A stretch of 64,000 nucleotides of DNA from Bacillus sp. CECT 9360 (GTDB taxonomy: Bacteria; Bacillota; Bacilli; Bacillales; DSM-1321). The notes beneath the pieces are model-generated. The model was not told where the DNA came from, did not search any database, and was given only the letters and a program-made list of their open reading frames with translations. Positions 1-6,502 of the stretch are shown here, piece after piece. The DNA is taken from the NCBI RefSeq assembly GCF_918741275.1, contig NZ_CAKKNA010000002.1, positions 248,001 to 312,000 of the forward strand. Direction: 5' to 3'. A program made the translations under genes and the position numbers. The stretch's first letter is position 1, and every line of letters begins with the position of its first letter.

Positions 1-38
1 AAGATGAAAATGACGGAATATTAAAATCTCAGGTTTTT

Positions 39-248
39 TTAGAATCTAAATGTTCTTTGTTGATTTCCGTAGATATTATACTCTCGTCGATTCACATGCT
101 CATAGTATGCTAAAAACAAACTTCGGTTGCAGTAAGGTGGTATGAGTATATCCAAAAATTTTGGCTCAAGGGATTTCATATTATTCCAATGGACGGAATT
201 TACGATAAACTCGTTCTGCTTGTCGTTGCTATAGTCATTATTTAATAA
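39..248 (-). pseudogene. Possible 3' remnant of an unidentified coding sequence
   Basis: The minus strand is open here for about 65 codons and ends in TAA at 39-41. The predicted residues have a normal-looking composition, including a tail reading EHVNRREYNIYGNQQRTFRF. There is no start codon with a Shine-Dalgarno, and the 5' side runs into the homopolymer A tract at 248-257. I do not recognise the family. It may be a degraded gene end or chance, so confidence is low. Confidence 0.25.
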
Positions 249-260
249 AAAAAAAAGATA

Positions 261-287
261 AAAAATAGCGTATTTAAGCCTATTTTT
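261..287 (-). terminator. Weak terminator-like hairpin after the small lipoprotein ORF
   Basis: AAAAATAG (261-268) pairs with CTATTTTT (280-287). Read on the minus strand, the hairpin is followed by TTATCTTTTTTTTTT. The stem is AT-rich and overlaps the stop codon of the small lipoprotein ORF, so it is only a candidate. Confidence 0.3.
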
Positions 288-426
288 CGTCTTTTTTTCC
301 CTTTTCGGGAGTGCCGAGTTTCAGTTCAGTTCCCTCTCCTGGTTCCGAACCATTTTTGCTTTCATCATCTGCGGCCCCGCAACCTGTTAACAAAAACATA
401 AAAAGAATAATACTAACGACCTTCAC
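280..426 (-). CDS. Possible small lipoprotein (48 aa)
   Basis: A GTG-initiated 48-codon frame has a short basic, hydrophobic start and a lipobox-like LLTGC, which would put the acylated Cys near residue 16. An acidic, Lys/Glu/Gly-rich tail without predicted structure follows. Membrane anchoring would be by lipoylation if the gene is expressed. The signal segment is unusually short, and no convincing Shine-Dalgarno precedes the GTG. The frame overlaps the end of the minus-strand fragment at 413-643 by 14 bp, so the two could be pieces of one decayed lipoprotein gene. The function is unknown. Confidence 0.35.
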   Translation of the reverse strand: MKVVSIILFMFLLTGCGAADDESKNGSEPGEGTELKLGTPEKGKKDEK

Positions 427-643
427 GTATACCACGGACCAATTTTATTGTAATACGATTTGTCGAGTTAACCATATAGTCTGCAACTTTGTTCTTTCCT
501 GTTTTTAGATCCGCAACCAATTCAAAAGGCCGAGCAACCATGACCAATAATAGATTGCTCTTTTGATTAGATTGTATTTTACTTATATCCACTGTGAAAT
601 TAACTATGCCTTTATTGTTAACAGTAATAAAAGGATTTTTCAA
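413..643 (-). pseudogene. ORF fragment of unknown family (about 76-83 codons)
   Basis: The frame is open on the minus strand from an upstream TGA to a TAG at 413-415. The nominal TTG start at 643 lacks a Shine-Dalgarno, and the reading continues upstream without a start, as expected for a 5'-truncated gene. The middle (DISKIQSNQKSNLLLVMVAR) alternates hydrophobic and polar residues like a beta-rich domain. I do not recognise it. It immediately precedes the small lipoprotein frame. Confidence 0.2.
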
Positions 644-772
644 TGAGATCTGTGTTGCAGGATATCACTCGAAAGCATCCTAGACGTTTTTCTTTTTATT
701 CTTATTTGTCGTTCTAACTTGTCTCTTTTTAACTACAATAAGTAAAGAAGGTTTGTCTAAGGGGGTACAGGT

Positions 773-2026
773 ATGGCCAGAAGGTGGGCAAGTGTTGCGG
801 TGATTATGTATTTATTGATTTGCGCTTTGATGTATTGGTTTATTTTTCAGGGTGCTGATCAATCAATCCCGGCAGCGTTGAAGGGGACAGCGGCTGACCC
901 AGCGACATTTTTAAACGCGAGGGAATTAATGCTTACCGAGGAATACTCGGGCATTAAAAACTTTTTATTTTTTGCTTCCACACCATATGAATGGCTGTTT
1001 TATTTTTTGATTTTATTATTCGGCTTGTCACGAGCCTTTGAAAATTGGGCGTCTGTATCAAAGCGTAGAGTTCCCCAGACGGCGATTTATCTGTTTTGGT
1101 TATCGATTCTTTCATATATCGTCGTCTTTCCGTTTAATTATATAAGCTACAGCCTAAGCAAAAGATACAATATCAGTACGCAAAGCTTTACCTCGTGGAT
1201 GAAGGAGGAAGTGATCGATTTTTGGCTTGGCTTTGGGACGATGATTCTCATAGTCTCGGTTTTATACTGGTTGATGAAAAAGAGTACAAAAAAATGGTGG
1301 CTGTATGCGTGGCTGCTGTCGGTTCCGTTCTCCCTGTTCATGATGTTTGTCCAGCCCGTTTTGATTGATCCACTATATAATGATTTTTATCCGCTTAAAA
1401 ATAAGGAACTGGAAACGAAAATTCTTGAGATCGCCTCCAGAGCAGATATCCCCGCTGACCATGTATACGAAGTAAATATGGCAGAAAAAACAAATTCACT
1501 GAATGCCTATGTAACCGGAATTGGTTCCAATTCGCGAATCGTGTTATGGGATACCACCCTGAACAAACTGGAAGACAATGAAATTCTGTTTATAATGGCC
1601 CATGAAATGGCCCACTATGTGGAAAAGCATATTTATATCGGTATCGCCGGATATTTAATACTCTCCTTGGTTGGCCTGTGGTTGACGGCGAGATTAATGG
1701 ATTACATCGTCAGGCGCTGGGGAAAGGTATTGAAAATCCCGTCAGTCAGCAGCATCAGTTCATTGCCGCTGTTCCTGCTAATAACAGCTGTGCTTCTATT
1801 TACATCCAGCCCGCTTTCGAACTACTTATCCCGCTATCAGGAATCGCGCGCCGACAAATATGCGATTGAAATGACAGGGGACAGGGAAGCCGCAATCAGC
1901 AGCTTCCAGGAACTGACCAGATCCGGGCTGAGCGAGGTAAATCCTCCGCTGATCGTGAAATGGTTTAGGTACTCACACCCGACCATGCTTGAGCGGATTT
2001 CAACGATAGAAAACCATGGAAAGTAA
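773..2026 (+). CDS. yhfN: M48 family integral-membrane zinc metalloprotease, YhfN type
   Basis: This is a 417-residue membrane metalloprotease related to the Ste24/CAAX prenyl endopeptidases, expected to cleave membrane or exported proteins from within the membrane. The N-terminal half holds several hydrophobic segments (about 7-27, 68-90, 105-125, 150-170, 178-200). The zinc motif HEMAH lies at 277-281, and a distal ESRADKYA supplies the likely third ligand (Glu). Two more hydrophobic segments separate these motifs, as in Ste24 proteins. The ATG at 773 follows an AAGGGGGT Shine-Dalgarno. Length and layout match YhfN of Bacillus; the substrate is unknown. The gene stands alone, and its 3' untranslated region carries a periodic repeat before the terminator. 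Confidence 0.88.
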   Translation: MARRWASVAVIMYLLICALMYWFIFQGADQSIPAALKGTAADPATFLNARELMLTEEYSGIKNFLFFASTPYEWLFYFLILLFGLSRAFENWASVSKRRVPQTAIYLFWLSILSYIVVFPFNYISYSLSKRYNISTQSFTSWMKEEVIDFWLGFGTMILIVSVLYWLMKKSTKKWWLYAWLLSVPFSLFMMFVQPVLIDPLYNDFYPLKNKELETKILEIASRADIPADHVYEVNMAEKTNSLNAYVTGIGSNSRIVLWDTTLNKLEDNEILFIMAHEMAHYVEKHIYIGIAGYLILSLVGLWLTARLMDYIVRRWGKVLKIPSVSSISSLPLFLLITAVLLFTSSPLSNYLSRYQESRADKYAIEMTGDREAAISSFQELTRSGLSEVNPPLIVKWFRYSHPTMLERISTIENHGK

Positions 2027-2047
2027 CTTGAACCGTCAGGTGAGTAT

Positions 2048-2141
2048 GGATAATAAACCCTACAGCTTGGATAATAAAATCTGGGTTTGGATAATAAACA
2101 GGATGATTAGGATAATAAAAATAGGCCAGTTGGATAATAAA
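2048..2141 (+). repeat. Periodic array A: five GGATAATAAA cores spaced 20-22 bp
   Basis: GGATAATAAA occurs perfectly at 2048, 2069, 2089, 2110 and 2132 (spacings 21, 20, 21, 22) with unrelated 10-12 bp spacers. The array lies between the yhfN stop codon and its terminator, so it should be transcribed as 3' UTR. No coding function is apparent. It belongs to a set of such arrays in this window. Confidence 0.9.
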
Positions 2142-2150
2142 ACAAAAATA

Positions 2151-2182
2151 CGCCTGGGTGACTCAACCAAGGCGTTTTTTTA
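2151..2182 (+). terminator. Rho-independent terminator of yhfN
   Basis: CGCCTGGGT pairs with ACCAAGGCG (one mismatch) around a short GACTCA loop, followed by seven T. It ends the yhfN transcript downstream of repeat array A. Confidence 0.8.
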
Positions 2183-2294
2183 TGTAAATTAGGGATTGGG
2201 TTTATGTATTATCTGAATAAACAATTACTTTTTTTCTTCGTGAATTCTCTTTTATAATAAATAGAGTTTAAGTTCGTTTCGAAGGAGTTAGTCG

Positions 2295-3104
2295 ATGTAC
2301 AGAATACTCACGATCATTACGGGCTCCCTCATCGTTGGTGGGGCATACAATTTATTTTTGATCCCTCATAACATTTTGAGCAGTGGATTGAGCGGAATTG
2401 CCATCATGTTTGGGATACTGACACCATTAAATACGGGGATTTTGAATTTTCTGTTGAATCTGCCTCTCTTAATCCTCGGGGTATTAAAGCTGGGGAAACA
2501 ATTCATCAGCTACACGATCTTATCAGTCGTTGTGTTATCGGTCAGCTTATATGTCATACCTGTTCAGGCCATTAGCACAGAACCGATTTTGTCGTCTCTG
2601 TTTGGCGGAGTTTTAACCGGTATTGGTATCGGCTTGATTTTCCGGGCGTCGGGTTCATCCGGGGGCTTCGACATCATCGCCATGCTGTTAACGAAAAAAA
2701 GGGACTTTCCGCTGGGTGCGCTCATTTCAGCAATGAACGCTGTCGTCGTTGTCTTGTCAGGCTTTGTGTTTAATTGGGATGCGGCTTTGAATACGCTTGT
2801 GGGCATTTATGCAACGGGAAAGGTTATCGATACGATCCATACGAATCATATTAAGCTGACCTTGATGATCGTCACAAAGAATGGGGAAGAGATGAAGGCG
2901 AAGCTGCTTGCCAATTTATACCGGGGAATTACCATTATGGACGGGGAGGGGGCTTATTCGGGAGAAGGGCGGAAAATCCTCATGACCGTCATCACCCGCT
3001 ATCAGCTTACCGATGTGAAAACGATGATAAATGAAATAGATCCTGACGCCTTCGTGAACATTACTGAAACAACCGAGGTTATGGGCTCCTTCCACAAGGC
3101 GTAG
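2295..3104 (+). CDS. YitT/DUF161 family membrane protein, first paralogue
   Basis: This 269-residue protein has the family layout: about five hydrophobic segments in the first 170 residues with Gly-rich motifs (GGAYNLF near the N-terminus, ASGSSGGFDIIAMLL in the middle), then a cytoplasmic DUF2179 domain ending in TETTEVMGSFHKA. The family's function is not established, and transport is only a guess. The ATG follows GAAGGAG. The gene is monocistronic between terminators. A second family member lies at 28815-29657. The shared motifs show they are paralogues, and this one is not in the yitS-yitT context. Confidence 0.85.
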   Translation: MYRILTIITGSLIVGGAYNLFLIPHNILSSGLSGIAIMFGILTPLNTGILNFLLNLPLLILGVLKLGKQFISYTILSVVVLSVSLYVIPVQAISTEPILSSLFGGVLTGIGIGLIFRASGSSGGFDIIAMLLTKKRDFPLGALISAMNAVVVVLSGFVFNWDAALNTLVGIYATGKVIDTIHTNHIKLTLMIVTKNGEEMKAKLLANLYRGITIMDGEGAYSGEGRKILMTVITRYQLTDVKTMINEIDPDAFVNITETTEVMGSFHKA

Positions 3105-3113
3105 GCTGTTCCG

Positions 3114-3149
3114 GAAAAAATCCTCCTGATGGTTATCAGGAGGATTTTT
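3114..3149 (+). terminator. Rho-independent terminator, YitT-family gene
   Basis: AAAAATCCTCCTGAT and ATCAGGAGGATTTTT form a perfect 15 bp stem with a GGTT loop. The T/A-rich arms make it usable in both directions, so it may also serve the convergent gene at 3179-3415. Confidence 0.9.
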
Positions 3150-3178
3150 GCGATTAGTGGCTTGATCATCAGGTTATT

Positions 3179-3415
3179 TTAAGTGCCGAACATTTTGTTA
3201 ACTTCATTCCATTCATTACTTAACAGGACGAATTGTTTCTTATCTTTAGCGTCCAAGGCTTCATCAATCTGCCGCCCTAGCTGTGTCTTTTTATAGGTAA
3301 GAACGGACTCGTGGATAATCATGTCAATCAGCAGTTCCTTCAGGTAGACATCTTTTTTACTTTTGTTCATCGCATAAGACTTTACCAGTTCTGAATATGA
3401 TTTCTCATTTTTCAT
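3179..3415 (-). CDS. yhzC: IDEAL-domain protein, YhzC-like
   Basis: This small charged protein (78 aa from the ATG at 3415, which follows GGGGTGGG) contains the IDEAL signature region: LLIDMIIHESVLTYKKTQL, then GRQIDEALDAKDKKQFVLLS. IDEAL domains are short helical modules of unknown role in Bacillales, found alone or at the end of competence- and phage-related proteins. It is transcribed away from comK, and the same pairing (yhzC beside comK) is found in B. subtilis. An upstream ATG-like start at 3433 has no ribosome-binding site. The molecular function is unknown. Confidence 0.75.
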   Translation of the reverse strand: MKNEKSYSELVKSYAMNKSKKDVYLKELLIDMIIHESVLTYKKTQLGRQIDEALDAKDKKQFVLLSNEWNEVNKMFGT

Positions 3416-3663
3416 GAAACCCACCCCTGACACCTTTTTATTATTATATGGGATTTATATATATAAAATCAACGGAATATTTAAAATATTTTTACTATGT
3501 TAAATATCTCTGTTGATTTTTGAGTCATTTGCACCCTAATCGTTTCATGGATGGAGAGTATGAACCAAAAATGAAATATATCAACAATACTTTATAACAT
3601 AGCCAAATTTTAATGACAGGGTCAGATAAAAAATGACAGGATGTTGGGAAAATTATAAATATT

Positions 3664-3693
3664 TTGTTTCCTTTGGATATTTTATGGTAGAAT
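3664..3693 (+). promoter_or_regulatory. Candidate sigma-A promoter of comK
   Basis: TTGTTT (3664-3669), an 18 bp spacer and TAGAAT (3688-3693) lie 50 bp upstream of the comK ATG. The 3416-3744 intergenic region is very AT-rich. I looked for canonical ComK boxes (AAAA-N5-TTTT) there and found only imperfectly spaced AAAA/TTTT pairs, so autoregulation is not shown by the sequence. Confidence 0.45.
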
Positions 3694-3744
3694 GAGGAAT
3701 AAATTGGAAGATGAAAAGATATTATAGAAAAGGAGATCCCTTAT

Positions 3745-4320
3745 ATGAAGGATGAGAAACCGCATTTAATTGAAGAATATGAAATTACTCCTTACACCCT
3801 ATTAATTAGCCCTATAACGTATGGCAGTAAAACGTATTCGCATATTGTTGAGCTTGAAGATGAATACATATCCCCTTTTAAGCCTATCGACATCATTAAA
3901 AAAAGCTGTCATTATTTCGGGGTCAGTTATGAAGGCAGGAAAGAGGGAACCCGGCAGCTGATCGGCGTTACACATAAGGCACCGATTGCGATTAACCCTA
4001 CAAGCTCCATGTTTTTCTTTCCCACAACTTCTCCTTTGCGTCCCCATTGCATATGGGTCTCACTAGAACATATTGAAAGATTCAGCCGAGTGGATATGTC
4101 CCAGACATCTGTTACATTCAAAAATCATCAGCAGATGGATTTGCCTATTTCAACAAGCTCTTTTGAAAATCAATACATGAGGACCGTTTTCCTGAAAGAC
4201 AAGCTAATTCAAAGAATTGAAGAAACAGAACGCAAATACTATTATCTGCATGCGAATACACTCCAACCAAAAACATCTGAGAAATCACTAAAATATAAAA
4301 AATACAGAGAAGATCACTAA
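3745..4320 (+). CDS. comK: Competence transcription factor ComK
   Basis: ComK is the master activator of competence for DNA uptake. It binds A/T-box pairs as a tetramer and drives late com genes and recombination genes. The 191-residue product is the usual length and is full-length, with the family's central features YEGRKEGTRQLIGVTHKAPI and the block around PHCIWVSLEHIERF. The start ATG follows AAAAGGAG. Its positional partner yhzC diverges upstream. Med and ComZ, two more competence regulators, lie in the same window at about 50-51.6 kb. An intact comK does not by itself show that the strain is transformable. Confidence 0.93.
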   Translation: MKDEKPHLIEEYEITPYTLLISPITYGSKTYSHIVELEDEYISPFKPIDIIKKSCHYFGVSYEGRKEGTRQLIGVTHKAPIAINPTSSMFFFPTTSPLRPHCIWVSLEHIERFSRVDMSQTSVTFKNHQQMDLPISTSSFENQYMRTVFLKDKLIQRIEETERKYYYLHANTLQPKTSEKSLKYKKYREDH

Positions 4321-4367
4321 TGATCTGTAAGGGGGCCCTCATGGCCCTCATACGGTCATTAATCTAT

Positions 4368-4395
4368 TGCCTTTCTCATCAGAGAAGGGCATTTT
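4368..4395 (+). terminator. Terminator of comK, overlapping the yhjD 3' end
   Basis: TGCCTTTCTC (4368-4377) pairs with GAGAAGGGCA (4382-4391), followed by TTTT. It overlaps the end of the convergent yhjD-like gene, so the two transcripts share terminal sequence. Confidence 0.65.
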
Positions 4396-4765
4396 GTGTT
4401 TCATCAGGGATCAGTCTTTTATATAAAAAATACTCTAGCAGTTCCACCACCCGGTTGCGCAGCCGCAGATTGAAGTAATTGTGGCGTTCCTCGTACCCCT
4501 TGTAAATGAAACAGTAAACAGTAAATGTGTCATCCCGCTTCAGTTTACTCACTTTTATATTTTCCTGGCGTAAATATTTCCTTACATTGACCAGTTCTCT
4601 TTGGACTGTCTTAAGGGCATCCTCAATCATGTCCAGATAAGGCTGGGGCAATTTTAACGGACTTTTTTCAATAATCGTTCTGTCCCGGTTTAAGATAGTG
4701 ATGACCATCGGAAGATAGATGGATTGTTCGATTATGCTGCAGTCCTGCTCGGGAATGCGGGTCAT
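4379..4765 (-). CDS. yhjD: YhjD-like protein of unknown function
   Basis: This 128-residue soluble protein has no signal peptide. It is rich in charged helical segments (YLDMIEDALKTVQRELVNVRK) and has a KGYEERHNYFNLRLRNRV motif in the C-terminal half. It resembles B. subtilis YhjD in length, sequence and position between comK and yhjE. The ATG at 4765 has GGAGG eight bases upstream; the TTG six bases further up is too close to it. The promoter carries a perfect LexA-type box over the start point, so the gene is probably DNA-damage inducible. Its activity is unknown. Confidence 0.7.
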   Translation of the reverse strand: MTRIPEQDCSIIEQSIYLPMVITILNRDRTIIEKSPLKLPQPYLDMIEDALKTVQRELVNVRKYLRQENIKVSKLKRDDTFTVYCFIYKGYEERHNYFNLRLRNRVVELLEYFLYKRLIPDETQNALL

Positions 4766-4771
4766 GGGCAA

Positions 4772-5075
4772 TTCCTCCTTTCTAAATGAGAATTCTAATA
4801 ATTATATGTATGAGTTTTTGAATAAAATAGGAACATTTGTTCTATAATAATTAAAAAATTCCTTAGGTGCAAGTCTGTTTCGTGAATTTCCATAAAAAAG
4901 ATTATGATTGTGTGTAAAAGGGAAATGATTATATATAGCTTTTCTGTAGAAAAGAAGATTAATGCTTGTATTTTCAAGGTAACGTGATATATCTAATAAT
5001 TAACGGTATTGACTAAGATAAGAGCATTTACCGTTTTCTTTATATGTATAAGACAGCCTGCCTAAGGAGATTATT
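4772..5075. other. Divergent intergenic region between yhjD and yhjE
   Basis: The region holds the yhjD promoter and LexA-type box, the yhjD Shine-Dalgarno (minus strand) and the yhjE leader. AACGGTA (5002-5008) and TACCGTT (5029-5035) form an inverted repeat before a T-rich tract, possibly a weak hairpin in the yhjE leader. I see no further gene. Confidence 0.6.
4831..4872 (-). promoter_or_regulatory. yhjD promoter with LexA (SOS) operator
   Basis: On the minus strand TTGCAC (4872-4867), a 17 bp spacer and TATTAT (4849-4844) form a good sigma-A promoter. Directly downstream, over the expected start point, is GAACAAATGTTC (4842-4831), a perfect palindromic match to the Gram-positive LexA/DinR box GAAC-N4-GTTC. 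This is the classic geometry for repression by blocking initiation. Confidence 0.7.
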
Positions 5076-5687
5076 ATGGATTTTGACGCATTACGAGAAT
5101 GGTTTACGCTTGAGAATATATTGGAGCTTATCCAGCAATACCGGTCTTTTGGACCCATTCCTGGCATATTGTTGCCTATGCTTGAAGCATTTCTGCCTTT
5201 CTTGCCGCTCGTCGTTTTTGTTTTGGCAAATGCCAGTGCTTTCGGCCTATGGTTTGGATTTTTGTTTTCGTGGATTGGAGCGGTAAGCGGCTCGATGATT
5301 GTTTTCTTTATTTTTCGCAAATACGGAAAAAAGCGGATGCTCAAATTCCTGCACAAGCATAAACAGGTTCAAAAGCTGATGAATTGGGTTGACCGCCATG
5401 GATTCGGACCATTATTTTTGTTGCTGTGTTTTCCATTTACACCCTCGGCAATCGTTAATATTGTAGCCGGGCTTTCAAAAATAAGCCCGTGGCAATATGG
5501 GTTAGCTGTTATGGCAGGGAAAATGGTGATGATTTTTACAATCAGCTTTGTCGGCTACGATATTGTTTCCCTGATTAATCAGCCGATAAGAACGGTAATT
5601 GTTTTGTTCATTATTTTTATACTCTGGTATGTGGGGAAAAGAATTGAGATAAGATTAAATAAGAGCATGAAAAGAGAGAATGGATAA
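5076..5687 (+). CDS. yhjE: TVP38/TMEM64 (DedA-like) membrane protein, YhjE
   Basis: This 203-residue polytopic membrane protein of the SNARE-associated/DedA superfamily has the characteristic pattern: an N-terminal amphipathic segment, a re-entrant hairpin around LLPMLEAFLPFLPLVVFVLANASAFG, then FFIFRKYGKK, RHGFGPLFLLLCFPFTPSAIVNIVAGLSK and a C-terminal membrane segment. Relatives take part in lipid carrier recycling at the membrane, which is only suggestive here. The ATG follows AAGGAG. It lies 45 bp before sipV and is probably cotranscribed with it, as in B. subtilis. Confidence 0.85.
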   Translation: MDFDALREWFTLENILELIQQYRSFGPIPGILLPMLEAFLPFLPLVVFVLANASAFGLWFGFLFSWIGAVSGSMIVFFIFRKYGKKRMLKFLHKHKQVQKLMNWVDRHGFGPLFLLLCFPFTPSAIVNIVAGLSKISPWQYGLAVMAGKMVMIFTISFVGYDIVSLINQPIRTVIVLFIIFILWYVGKRIEIRLNKSMKRENG

Positions 5688-5732
5688 TTATTATCCGATC
5701 AACCAGGCTCTTTAGCATTGGAGGCTGAAAGA

Positions 5733-6293
5733 ATGGCAGCTGAGCGAAAAAATCTCTTTCTGGAATGGTCTAAAGCCGGTGTGATTGCTTTTGTGTTATT
5801 CATTTTTATCCGAGTCTTTTTCTTTTCCAGCTATGAAGTGGATGGAAAGTCCATGCAGCCCACACTGCAGGATGGAAACAAACTTGTCGTGAATAAGATA
5901 GGCTATCAAATCCAGGATATCCGCCGTTTTGATATTATTGTTTTTCATGCAAATGATAGAGAAGACTATGTCAAAAGGGTGATCGGGCTTCCGGGAGATA
6001 CAATAATTTATAAGGATGATTCGCTGTACGTAAACGGTGTGAACTATCAAGAGCCATACTTAAAACAATTCAAGCCGTTTCCCGGCCAGAATCTCACCGG
6101 CGATTTCACGCTTGGAGAATTAACAAATTCTCAAAAAGTACCAGACGGAAAATTGTTCGTCATGGGCGATAACCGGTTCGAGAGCATGGACAGCAGGCAC
6201 TTCGGATTTATTTCGATCGATGAGGTCGTAGGCAAGGTCGATGTGCGATATTGGCCTTTGGACAAGTTCAATACAAATTTTAGAGGCACTTAA
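5733..6293 (+). CDS. sipV: Type I signal peptidase, SipV-like
   Basis: This enzyme removes Sec and Tat signal peptides at the outer face of the membrane. The 186-residue protein has one N-terminal membrane segment (about 15-33), the catalytic Ser in GKSMQP (Ser40), the general-base Lys in YVKRVIGLPGD (Lys81) and the GDNRFESMDSRHFG box. The GGAGG at 5720-5724 places the start at ATG 5733; an in-frame TTG at 5718 overlaps the ribosome-binding site and is rejected. A terminator follows directly. Paralogues are common in Bacillus, so the SipV label rests mainly on the yhjE-sipV-addB context. Confidence 0.9.
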   Translation: MAAERKNLFLEWSKAGVIAFVLFIFIRVFFFSSYEVDGKSMQPTLQDGNKLVVNKIGYQIQDIRRFDIIVFHANDREDYVKRVIGLPGDTIIYKDDSLYVNGVNYQEPYLKQFKPFPGQNLTGDFTLGELTNSQKVPDGKLFVMGDNRFESMDSRHFGFISIDEVVGKVDVRYWPLDKFNTNFRGT

Positions 6294-6295
6294 CC

Positions 6296-6318
6296 CGGCT
6301 AATAGGCCGGGATTTTTT
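6296..6318 (+). terminator. Terminator after sipV
   Basis: CCCGGC and GCCGGG pair around TAATAG, followed by ATTTTTT. Confidence 0.85.
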
Positions 6319-6502
6319 ATGAAAGGAGTGCGAACGTATGATTGCGTTTCGGGTGAGGGAGCAGTAGAATATACCTATGGATATTAATAACAACCTGCCT
6401 CTATTAAAAAAATGACACGATTTCTGATATGATAGGATGTAAGGAATTCGTCCGCTAAAGCCGCTTTATCAGGCTGCAAAGCGGGATGAAGGAGGAAAAA
6501 GT

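Noticed and set aside
3434-3744. ComK autoregulatory boxes upstream of comK
   Set aside because: AAAA and TTTT tracts are abundant in AT-rich DNA, but none has the required five-base gap and paired arrangement.
4795-4977. Minus-strand 60-codon hydrophobic frame
   Set aside because: It covers the yhjD promoter and LexA box, has no ribosome-binding site and looks like AT-rich noise.
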